From the NCBI GenBank assembly GCA_003833135.1, contig QZLH01000944.1, forward strand, positions 6,335 to 40,418: a DNA stretch of 34,084 nt, read 5' to 3'. The stretch comes from Oehlia diaphana (Eukaryota > Glomeromycota > Glomeromycetes > Glomerales > Glomeraceae). Shown here piece after piece: positions 1 through 8,694 of the stretch (its first letter is position 1; each line of letters starts with the position of its first letter). Below the pieces are notes generated by a model. It saw only the letters and a list, made by a program, of their open reading frames with translations, was not told where the DNA came from and did no database searches. The translations under genes and the position numbers were made by a program.

Positions 1-329
1 AAAAAAAAGTCAGAATTATTACAGTTCTAATTATACTATGACTATAGCTCCCTGCCATGTTTAATGTTAACTTGTTTTTATAATAAAACTTGTTGGAGAA
101 ATTTTAGCATACACAATTCCCTCGATCCCTCAACCAACACCATGCGAAATAAGTATATGATAATGTCTGGTAAATTAATTGCGCTAATTGCGTCTTTGCT
201 TTATTGATCGCATGAGAAAAAATTATAAAATATGGGTCGTAGCCTGCTACAGTGTACATGATATCGCTATCCTAAACTAATCTATTCAGCTTATCCTCCT
301 TTTACAAGATAGTCTGCTAATGAAACCTT

Positions 330-1545
330 TCGGAATTCTGTAATTTTGAAGTTAATAATATTGTAAATTTCTTATCCACGTCTGCAAGATCTGATGCTAA
401 TCCTAATGCGAATATTTACTGTGATGTAATGGTATAGAACCTACTATCAAATCGCAAGGGCATTAACTATGCAAATTTTTTGACACGAATTGTACATGAA
501 GACATTCACACCGCTTATATATTCCTTCTGCTACTTTTTTACACCTTTTGCAGTATATACGTGAGTGCTGATTACATTCTTCACAAGCTTTACATCCGTG
601 ATTCCCATCCCCTAAAGATATGCCATTTCTCAAAGTAATTCTGCCTATAAGAAAGTGTATTATTATCCCGATTTTTGGGCATGAGAGATATATATATAGC
701 TAGATAAGAAATTCTTCTTTCTCACTTATTTTATCACATTCTAGCTAATCATCATTGCTGGAAACCTTGCGTATAGCTGAATCCACTGCGGTAGAATTTT
801 TTGCATAAGCCACTTATCACATGACATGACGCCTATACTACGATCGCAAACTTGAATTTACTGCTTGAATTGTTGCAGGTAAGACAATATTCTGTTCCAT
901 TTCTATATCATTCAACCCATGTAATCCATAATTCCATCACATGGCGAGTTCCACAGCTGCGGCTGAGCAAATGCAAAGTTATAATTATCACTTCCCCTAA
1001 AACTATTTCGGAATTTCAGGTATGTGAGATGCTCTAAGGCGGGTTTGATAATTAATTCTGGATCAGGTTTGGCATCATAAGTGATAGGCTTGAAATCAGA
1101 AGCTTGAGATTTTGCCACAGATTGCCATGCCTCATTTTTATATCTCTGTAACGAATATATCCATGACTTCTTATATATCACCTGAAACTACTACTCGATC
1201 TGGACATCTGTATCTCTATGTGGATCTGACTTTTATGACTTTTTTATCTTAGGTTCAGTTTCAGAACAGGCAAGCGAATATATCGACTGGAGTGAGTATT
1301 CATTATTTTATGGAATGGAAAATGCACTATAGCTTCAAGTTTAGAGAGATTTATTGGATCGGATTGTTCTGGAATTTTAGGTATGGATCAGTTAAGGACC
1401 ATCACCTAAAATAGTAGTAGAATAAATATAGTAACTAATAGAATTAACCTATTATTTGAAGAGACTAGCCAGTTAATAAACAATTCTTTGCGTGTCATTA
1501 GGAACATCTAAAACATCAAATTCTGTCCAATTATCAGTATCTGCT
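330..1545 (-). pseudogene. Decayed multi-exon gene with a cysteine-rich segment
   Basis: Read on the minus strand, this stretch has pieces of protein-like sequence with balanced codon use that the surrounding AT-rich DNA lacks, but they are broken by stops and frame changes. From high to low coordinates I see WTEFDVLDVPNDTQRIVY followed by a stop (about 1530-1450), then PKIPEQSDPINLSKLEAI (about 1370-1330), an open piece of some 75 codons (1150-912), and, in another frame, EMEQNIVLPATIQAVNSS (about 890-850). Next comes a segment open from 699 to 463 containing CKACEECNQHSRIYCKRC, whose Cys spacing (C-x2-C-x2-C-x7-C-x2-C-x10-C-x-C) suggests zinc binding. Some breaks could be introns, but several stops (for example the TAG at 702-700) have no convincing splice site. 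I do not recognise the family. A functional gene with many small exons is the alternative. Confidence 0.5.
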
Positions 1546-2221
1546 AATATAAATTACAGTAAAATATAACATAGAAAAATAGAAAAATAACAAACGATCG
1601 ATCTTATATTTAACTTTGGTTTAATTATTATCGAGAGTCTGTTAAAGTATCGACTATCGACCCATCCACATCTATAACTCATTTTACGAACCATAAATTC
1701 AAATTCATTTTAAAAGCTAAAATAAAGTAAAAAACAATTTGTAGAACTCTCATTAAAATGATATAATTATCGTGATGGAATGAATAATATACTATTTAAC
1801 AATGTAAAATATTTCATCTCCCATATATGATAGTAGTAATTTTATTAGCAAAATTAACTAAAATAATAGATTCATCCATTTCAAAGCAAGAGCTAGAACT
1901 TAAAATTCAAATAAAAAAAAATGTATTTATATTTTAACTTTAGAATTAAGGATGAAGTTTTGGTATTAACTGATAATACCTTTTCAAGATAAGTGATTAA
2001 ATATCGATTTAAAATAGAGTTTTTTAAGAAAAGATAATTTTAAAATTTGAACATACATATTCAACTAATGAAAGTTGTAATAAAATGCGTTTCGGCCAGC
2101 GTCATGTGTAATGGATTTATTAAAATTTTCAACTACGGACCTTATAAAAATTAAAAAAATGATTAATGAACTCTATCAAATCTATTGATCAAATAAAAGA
2201 TATTCTCATTGGATAGGTAAT
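1546..2221. other. AT-rich non-coding stretch
   Basis: No open reading frame with coding character, no splice-site pattern and no repeat was seen on either strand. Confidence 0.5.
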
Positions 2222-2308
2222 AGTTATTTCACGGGGAGTCATGAATATCAATGATTTTCACGGCGCAGCCGTGAAAATCATGATATTTATGCGATACGTG
2301 AAATAACT
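2222..2308. repeat. 87-bp near-perfect palindrome (possible MITE or hairpin)
   Basis: The centre is a perfect 14-bp inverted repeat, ATGATTTTCACGGC at 2251-2264 and its complement at 2268-2281, with the 3-base loop GCA. The pairing continues outward after one bulged base (2241-2249 with 2282-2290, one mismatch), then after a short unpaired part as AGTTATTTCACG (2222-2233) with CGTGAAATAACT (2297-2308). It is much more GC-rich at its centre than its surroundings. A tiny miniature inverted-repeat element is the likeliest explanation; no clear target duplication is visible. A structured RNA is possible. Confidence 0.6.
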
Positions 2309-3310
2309 CTTTTATCTCATGGAGACTAACGTCCAGTGATGGGAGAGGTATAAATAACTATAAAAATACGTGAGCATGAATATATCATCAAAAGCGACCA
2401 ATTAGTAAACATGGGATAAATAAAATTATCATATGATTGCCAAGATATTCCAAATTTATTATCACAAAAAACAAGTTAAAAAACGCAGATGCATATACTG
2501 TAGAAACTTCTAAATATGTATTCTCGGGTCAATGTTTAAGTGAATTGATTACTACTATTTAGTTTCTAATCTTATATTTATGCCCAACTATATATTATAC
2601 TGTAGTTTTTGATTTTTATCCCACATATCGGCACCCATAATCAACATGTTTGATTTTGTGGTATTTTTGTTACACGAAGACAGGATTCCGTTGAATTAAA
2701 AATGCTCTTTTTATTTTAAGCCTCAGTATTGTATATCACAGCGGTGATTAAATGTTTAATTTACGATGTGTTAAGAACCTAGTTGCGCTTTTATAATATA
2801 AATAAAAAATGGCGGAAAATGCTTAAATTTGACGTTATTGACTAAATAATACAATTTAGCATATATCAGAATTATAAAATTTTTTCTCTATACAATATAT
2901 GTATAAAAGTAGGCCCATTCATTTCGGTTACACTGACATATCAAATCATATGCAAAATAAATAATCCTCGTAATTGTTTACCAAATAAGAACATACAGAA
3001 ACATTCTTTCTCCGTTTAGAAAACTCTTCAAATTTTTTTAAAATTCAGAGACTTCTCTTTTCTATAAAAAGTTCATATCACATGTGCAAAAGTTATACAT
3101 GCTTCATTATAACATAAATATGAAGTTACACACGGCTGTTAATGATACTAATTATTTGTGTATGGAATACCCTAACAAAATTAGATTCAGGTCACGACAT
3201 AATATACTACTAAACTACCTGAAATTGCACAGGCTTGCTCCTGTTCAACGTTACAACGCATAACGCAAGATTTTTAGATGTACACATTACAAACAAGTTT
3301 AAACTCCCGA
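2309..3310. other. Intergenic DNA upstream of the kinase gene
   Basis: AT-rich sequence without a supported gene. It presumably contains the distal promoter of the kinase gene that follows. Confidence 0.4.
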
Positions 3311-3316
3311 ACTTTG

Positions 3317-3324
3317 TATAAATA
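3317..3324 (+). promoter_or_regulatory. TATA-box candidate of the kinase gene
   Basis: TATAAATA in a comparatively GC-rich context, 332 bp before the proposed start codon of the kinase. If used, transcription would start around 3345-3360 and the 51-bp repeat array would lie in the 5' leader. Confidence 0.4.
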
Positions 3325-3484
3325 GGGCTGAACTTTTTTGTTCACATACCAAAAACAAGATAAAATTCAAGACACTATCTATAATATCAACAATATCTGT
3401 TGACAATAAAGCCTTAAGAGGCACTAATACTTTGAGAAATTAATAGCTTTGGAGGCTATACTTCATATATTATTCAGAAATGTT

Positions 3485-3634
3485 ATTGATAAACTAAGTT
3501 TAGAATTATATAGTATAAGTAAACTAAGTTTAGTTATTGATAAACTAAGTTTAGAATTATATAGTATAAGTAAACTAAGTTTAGTTATTGATAAACTAAG
3601 TTTAGAATTATATAGTATAAGTAAACTAAGTTTA
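3485..3634. repeat. 51-bp tandem repeat, 2.9 copies
   Basis: Units start at 3485, 3536 and 3587 and are identical as far as they go. Each unit holds two copies of the 13-mer TAAACTAAGTTTA, itself palindromic around its central base, so six copies occur with alternating 30- and 21-bp spacing. As 51 is divisible by three and no stop falls in the frame, the array is open in the kinase frame and would encode 17-residue repeats (IDKLSLELYSISKLSLV), and it is open on the minus strand too. No in-frame ATG precedes it (TAA at 3425-3427), so it is probably untranslated leader. Confidence 0.9.
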
Positions 3635-3655
3635 TTTTTTATAATACTACTATGG

Positions 3656-4910
3656 ATGAAAATTTTCATTATTCCATATACTATTACTACCACTAATACC
3701 AAAAGACTTAAGAATTACTTGGATGACGTGGGATCCCAAGTAATTCATATTTATAATTCTCATGATTTTGAAAATCTTACTAATATTGCTTCTGGGGGAT
3801 TCTCTTTGGTTCACGTTGCGCATTGGAAAAATACATTAATAAAGGTTGCGATTAAAAACTTTAACGAAAATTCTAAGGAAGATGATATCATTAATGAAGT
3901 GTGTTACATTATATTTTTTACAATTATAATATTCTTTTCGATATACAGTAGATATTTATATAATTCTTTATTTTTTCTAGATAAAGATAATGAGAATAGT
4001 AGCTTCGCACCCATCAATTATTCAATTTTATGGAATTACGAAATTTAAAGGTAAAATAATAGTCATATGGTTAATGTATGATACCTTTATTTTCCTTTTT
4101 TTTTCATTCCTATTTTTTCTTAGACAAACCACATTATTCGCTCGTTCTTGAATATGCGGACGGAGGAACATTAAAAAACCATTTAAGGAACAATGCTAAA
4201 ATTAAATGGGAAAGCCAATTAAAGTTTGCTAAAGAAATTGCTGCCGCGATTTTATGGCTACATGGCAACGCAATTATTCACGGAGATCTTGTAAGTATAA
4301 TAAATTACACTATTTTAAATGGCTTCCATAGAGCATAATTTATATTTTTATATTGTATATCTTTTTTTTAGCATCCCAATAATATCTTAATACATCAAAA
4401 CACAATAAAATTGGCGGATTTTGGATGTTCGCGTCTACGAGGGAATGAATATTATACTAAACCACGTCCACGTGGAATAATACCTTACATGGATCCTAAA
4501 ATTCTTGGTAATCCCGAAAGTTATGATTTAACCGAAAAATCAGACATATATAGCTTAGGAGTAATATTGTGGGAATTAACAAGCTGCTCATCACCTTTTG
4601 ATGGTCTTGTAAGATGTCTAATTAAGTCAGAAATTCTTAAAGGTACAAGAGAAAAACCTATTCCAAATACAAATAATAAATTCGTTGCGCTTTATAAAGG
4701 TAAATATAACTTCGGAATATTGGTTCGCAATTGATTTTGAAACAAAATCTAATTTTAATATATTTAATAGTATGTTGGAAACAAGAACCTGATGAACGAC
4801 CAGAAATTCGCCAAGTAATTTCCGAACTCAATAGTATTGAACCAAATAATTACAATTCACAAGAGACAAGAGATGAAGACCTTTGCTTGTCAAGTTGTGA
4901 AGTTATATAA
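3656..4910 (+). CDS. TKL-type protein kinase, five exons
   Basis: Exons 3656-3898, 3981-4050, 4124-4290, 4372-4699 and 4771-4910 join in phase through GT-AG introns to 315 aa that are almost entirely kinase domain. Visible motifs are the glycine-rich loop IASGGFSLV (44-52), the ATP-site lysine in VAIK (K67), the hinge LEYADGG (113-119), the catalytic loop HGDLHPNN (157-164, D159 and N164), the metal-binding ADFG (D176), and PYMDPK followed by DIYSLGVILWEL. The catalytic loop has Gly where most kinases have Arg (HRD), so it is a non-RD kinase; the lysine after it is also replaced. The C-terminus is a short acidic tail with no second domain. Such short TKL kinases form very large families in Rhizophagus. 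The start is uncertain: ATG 3656 is the first in frame, but the frame stays open back to 3428, so an upstream exon could exist. Confidence 0.85.
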
Positions 4911-6057
4911 ATAACTTAAGTTCCGATAATTAGAATACTTCGTTAGGAAAGCTAAACCTCACCAGTGGTGATCATTATCACTATATAATTTTATTTATGT
5001 AATTTTTATATCGTCACCATGAAACTTGTCAGTCATTCTTATATACCACGATTGGTGATCTTTAGCCATTTCGTTGTATACATTTTGCGTATTTGATGAA
5101 TACTAGGAGTAATATAAAAAGTTTTTGGTAATTAGGCTTAGTAATAGTAGTAATAGAATTTTTTCGTTCATATATTTGTGTATAAAATAAAAAAAAATTT
5201 CATTTATTTATTTTACTATTATTATTTGATCTTGGCGGCTACACAGCCCTTTCACATTTGAGATTTTCCTCTTATTTAAAACCATCTTTCCAACTTCTAT
5301 AACGGGAATTACATAATAAACACAAAAATGCTAATACTTAGCATTAAATCTTTCGCCTTGTTTTCTAGTTGATCACAAACCCGCGGAGTACCTTCGAATT
5401 AGTCGTTTAAAGGGTACATAATATCTTTTTTATTTGAGCTTTATTATTTGTTTCTTCAATCTTTCAATATTTCCGATCCAATTATAAGGTGAATATAAAA
5501 GAGTCCGATTATTAACTCTTCCCATTGCTACATATATAGAGTGCGGTTATTTATAATGTATATACAGTCAGAAATAACTCATCATCTACCAAAAAAGAAA
5601 AAAATGAAAATGAAAAAAGAAATCAAATAATCAAAACGCATTATCTTATATAATAAAGAAAGAAGAATATTTACTATGAAATGCAGCAATCAGCAGAGGC
5701 AATGAAGAATATTTTGTGTCTTGTATCATGTTTTATAAAGTGATTGGATTTGAATATATTCGAGTCTTCATTTATATTTATAAAGTTGTATTCGAATATT
5801 AGAATATTACTAAATTTCCTTTTGATTGTTTTAATTGACATAAGTTTGGCCGGAATTATGATTTAATTCAGTCAAATTTAAGGATTTAAAAAAGATTTTT
5901 AACCTGGCTAAATAACCATCAAGCTTATTCGAATAACTGTTAATACATAATTCCAATCACTAAATTTATATTTATTTATAAATATATATAAACTATTTGA
6001 ACAAAAGTAGCGGACATCCGATTTTAATTAATTTGCATTAATTGCTCAAAAACGACC
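4911..6057. other. Intergenic, with a weak coding relic at about 5210-5400
   Basis: Mostly AT-rich DNA. On the minus strand around 5400-5310 a short frame reads GTPRVCDQLENKAKDLML and then a stop; a neighbouring frame (about 5307-5230) reads CNSRYRSWKDGFK followed by another stop. This looks like a decayed gene fragment, not an active one. Nothing else is recognisable. Confidence 0.3.
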
Positions 6058-6225
6058 ATGTGTAATAATATTCTAGATGTGATAAACTCTAAGGAACACA
6101 TATATAAGGATAGCGTTAAAAAAGAATATGAAGATTTATTATATTCTGTGAACGATTCCGAATCTGAAACTTTTATATTATTAATTATCAAGAGTGGTCT
6201 TGTTTCTAAAGAGGAACACACATAA
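6058..6225 (+). CDS. Small acidic ORF, 55 aa, unrecognised
   Basis: An ATG-to-TAA frame of 55 codons rich in Lys, Glu, Asp and Ser (begins MCNNILDVINSKEHIYKDSV, ends with SKEEHT). A second short frame with similar composition follows (ATG at 6234, MKLDTSNFRIIIDEEYLS, ending in TGA). Their composition is less AT-driven than the neighbourhood, which suggests coding origin. No splice sites clearly join them. It may be a small gene, an exon or the remnant of a larger gene. The frame on the opposite strand over the same bases looks like a shadow. Confidence 0.25.
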   Translation: MCNNILDVINSKEHIYKDSVKKEYEDLLYSVNDSESETFILLIIKSGLVSKEEHT

Positions 6226-6698
6226 AAAAAAAAATGAAATTGGACACAAGCAATTTTAGAATAATAATTGATGAAGAATATCTATCTCCAAAGATAGATT
6301 CTGATATTATTGATGCATGAAATATGAAGCTTGTTGCTAATTTAAATAAGTAATTATCATTTTCATTTTACCATTTTAATTGTTTTACGGTAATTAAAAA
6401 GATTTTATCATCTGTAAAATAACAACTACTATTTCTCCTGAAAATTTAGATAAAGACGATATGTACTAATTTCAATTAACACAAGCGTTGTTTGACACTT
6501 GGCACTTTAGATGTAGAAAACCAACTCTAATGTTAAACATGTGTTAATTGTGTTATGTGTTAATTGATTTGTATAATACAAAAATTTTTTATTAATAATT
6601 TAATAAACAATGCAATACTATACAAGTACAAGATTATGAAAACTCCTTGTTTTTCTTTCTTTTTTAAAATCACTATGAAATACACCACCCAAAAACTT

Positions 6699-7068
6699 AC
6701 TGATGAAAGCTAAAAGCCAAGCTTAAAAGTTAAATCAAAAGGTTGGAGAAAAGCAATTAACCTTTAATTCTCAAGTTGAATTTACATTATTTTTCGTTTT
6801 TATTTATTTTTTTATTTCATGAAATATGGAAAAGGATCTATAGTACCACTTGGGTAAGAAATAAACTGATAATTTTTCGTGAACTTTAATAATTGAACTG
6901 TCAATTCCAGGGCCTACTTTCTGGTAAATTTTTCAATTTGAGTGAGGGGAATTTTTCTTCTTTAACAGTTGCAGTGAAGATTCAAAGCTAAAGCTGATCT
7001 TAAGAGCAGAATTGAGAAAAGTAGAGCAAAAAATTAACCTTTTTTCGAATTGAATTTACATTATTTTC
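6699..7068. repeat. Pair of diverged ~95-bp direct repeats
   Basis: About 6699-6793 and 6972-7068 are alignable along their length and both end in TTGAATTTACATTATTTT or nearly so, preceded by ATTAACCTTT. About 180 bp lie between them. They may be an old tandem duplication. No coding sequence is associated. Confidence 0.5.
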
Positions 7069-7413
7069 TGTGATATAGAATACATGTTACTAATTAACTT
7101 TCAAAATAATACCCTCTAAATTCGCCATCAAGGACGTCAAGGATTTGAGAGGTAGGATTCCTTCGCACTTCCTATACAATATAACTTTCATGGATTCTGT
7201 AACTGAGATAGTTAATTGGGTCAATTAGAATGCCTTCCTAAAAAAAAAAAAAAAATAACCATAATAATTAATGACTATTAACAATAAATATAATCAATAA
7301 ATAATCATTAGTCATTTACTTCAACATCTGCATCCATAAACGAATTTTTTATTTTTTATTTTTTTGTTTCTTTTTTTCGTGGCAATATTCTTTAGAATCG
7401 CCTAATGAATGTA
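7069..7413. other. Non-coding stretch
   Basis: AT-rich sequence with homopolymer runs (for example A-rich 7241-7254); probably the 3' flank of the membrane-protein gene on the minus strand. Confidence 0.3.
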
Positions 7414-7860
7414 TTAATGTATTCCATCTGATATGTATGAAAAAGTTAATAATGGTGCAAATATGTAAAATGTAAGAACATGTAAACCAATTATAATAAT
7501 TATAATGAGAAACCTTGTTAAGAAAACAACGGAAGAGTCTGGACCTCGAATAGTAGGTAAGTTATAATATGTCTCATCTATGCTTTCGCCAGATTTAGAG
7601 CTTGTGTGATCAATCAATGTGCTCTGGATTGAAAGTACCAGCCACACTATAAACGCTCCAATCTGCCACACCGTAAACGGAATCGACAGTTTTATACTAT
7701 ATGGTGAATAGAGCGATGCACTTCCACTTTTCATTTTTAGATTAAGTTTTTCTGCATATGTTACATCAGGTAAATTAACTACAAAAGTGTTTGACATTAT
7801 AAGAAGTGTTAAAATGAAATAGTTGATATTATCCTGGAAGACAATCAATCCAGGTTGCAT
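7414..7860 (-). CDS. Small membrane protein, unrecognised
   Basis: One open frame of 148 aa from an ATG directly preceded by an in-frame TGA. Two strong hydrophobic segments are visible, about residues 61-80 (PFTVWQIGAFIVWLVLSIQS) and 111-140 (with a run of six Ile at 119-124), and a weaker one at 12-29. A polar Ser/Glu-rich loop (82-110) lies between the strong ones. The product is probably an integral membrane protein; I do not recognise it. It lies 77 bp downstream of another gene on the same strand. A phase-compatible join to that gene can be drawn (donor at 7968, a 13-nt exon 7910-7898, acceptor before 7833), which would make this its membrane C-terminus, but the micro-exon makes that model weak. 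Confidence 0.45.
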   Translation of the reverse strand: MQPGLIVFQDNINYFILTLLIMSNTFVVNLPDVTYAEKLNLKMKSGSASLYSPYSIKLSIPFTVWQIGAFIVWLVLSIQSTLIDHTSSKSGESIDETYYNLPTIRGPDSSVVFLTRFLIIIIIIGLHVLTFYIFAPLLTFSYISDGIH

Positions 7861-7937
7861 TCACTTGCGTTGACCAAATAAATTTATTATAACTCACCAA
7901 TGACAATAGACTATTTAATAAAACGTGAACATATTTT

Positions 7938-8694
7938 TTAGTCAGTTTTTATCAATAAGCAGAAATACAAGTCAGTATTTTTGTTGAATCTTAACAGTGT
8001 GCCAGCGTCAATACTGACAAAAGTTGTTCTTTTCTTCTGCCTGACAATGAGATCGAAAAGATCGTTATCCATCCCAACTTTAACTTTGAAAGCAGCTTTA
8101 CTTCCTTTAGTATAACACCAATGTCGTCTGTTCATTAATTTCATGAGCTCGTTTCTAAAAAAATAAATAATCAAATTAATTAAATTAAGACAAATATAAA
8201 ATATATATTCATATAATATTTTACCTACTATCTTCTAAAAATGAACTTTTGAATTCTTTCCCATAAATAGGGCGTATATACTGTATAAGAAATCGATTAT
8301 CGCACAGATTGAGTAAGTAATATGAGTTACGCAATTGGCTATTTATCATTTTTCGTATCAAAATCGATCCTCTTTTGGTAATTCTGAAGCATCCTCAAAG
8401 TTGAATATATTATAGAGATAATTCATAATTATTATTTAAAAAATTCGGCATTAGCTTTATCTTTGAACTTGCGTACGTTTCCAACATGGATATTTGGTGT
8501 TTTCATCGACTGGTAATACGAAATGATATCTCTCTTTACACTCCTTAACAAAGTTTACAAAAAGAAAATATTAGATTAACTCAAATTAATTAAATAAATA
8601 AAATAATTTCTTAAAAGAAATATTCCAATTTGAAGTCTAAATTATACCGATTAACCTTCTTAACAGACGAATTGACACAAATCCATAGATTCAT
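7938..8694 (-). CDS. Unrecognised protein, four exons, 163 aa
   Basis: Exons 8694-8656, 8543-8477, 8393-8225 and 8154-7938 join in phase with GT-AG introns of 112, 83 and 70 bp. Only the last exon is an obvious long frame; the others were found by following coding character and splice phase. The product starts MNLWICVNSSVKK, continues through YHFVLPVDENTKYPCWK, and has a basic C-terminal half (NRRHWCYTKGSKAAFKV and RQKKRTTFVSIDAG). It has no signal peptide or strong membrane segment. I do not recognise the family. The phase agreement at all three junctions, with coding-like sequence on both sides, argues for a real gene. The start is the first ATG in frame, though a short upstream ATG frame ends just before it. 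It might continue into the membrane-protein frame downstream. Confidence 0.55.

Noticed and set aside
852..1037. 61-codon plus-strand frame
   Set aside because: Antisense to the decayed minus-strand gene, whose composition is more protein-like.
3485..3634. CRISPR-like array
   Set aside because: Repeats are contiguous with no variable spacers, and the genome is eukaryotic.
3463..3702. Minus-strand frame of 79 codons over the 51-bp repeats
   Set aside because: It exists only because the palindromic repeat is open on both strands; there is no other coding signal.
6024..6221. 65-codon minus-strand frame
   Set aside because: Mirror of the small acidic plus-strand frame, with a less plausible composition.
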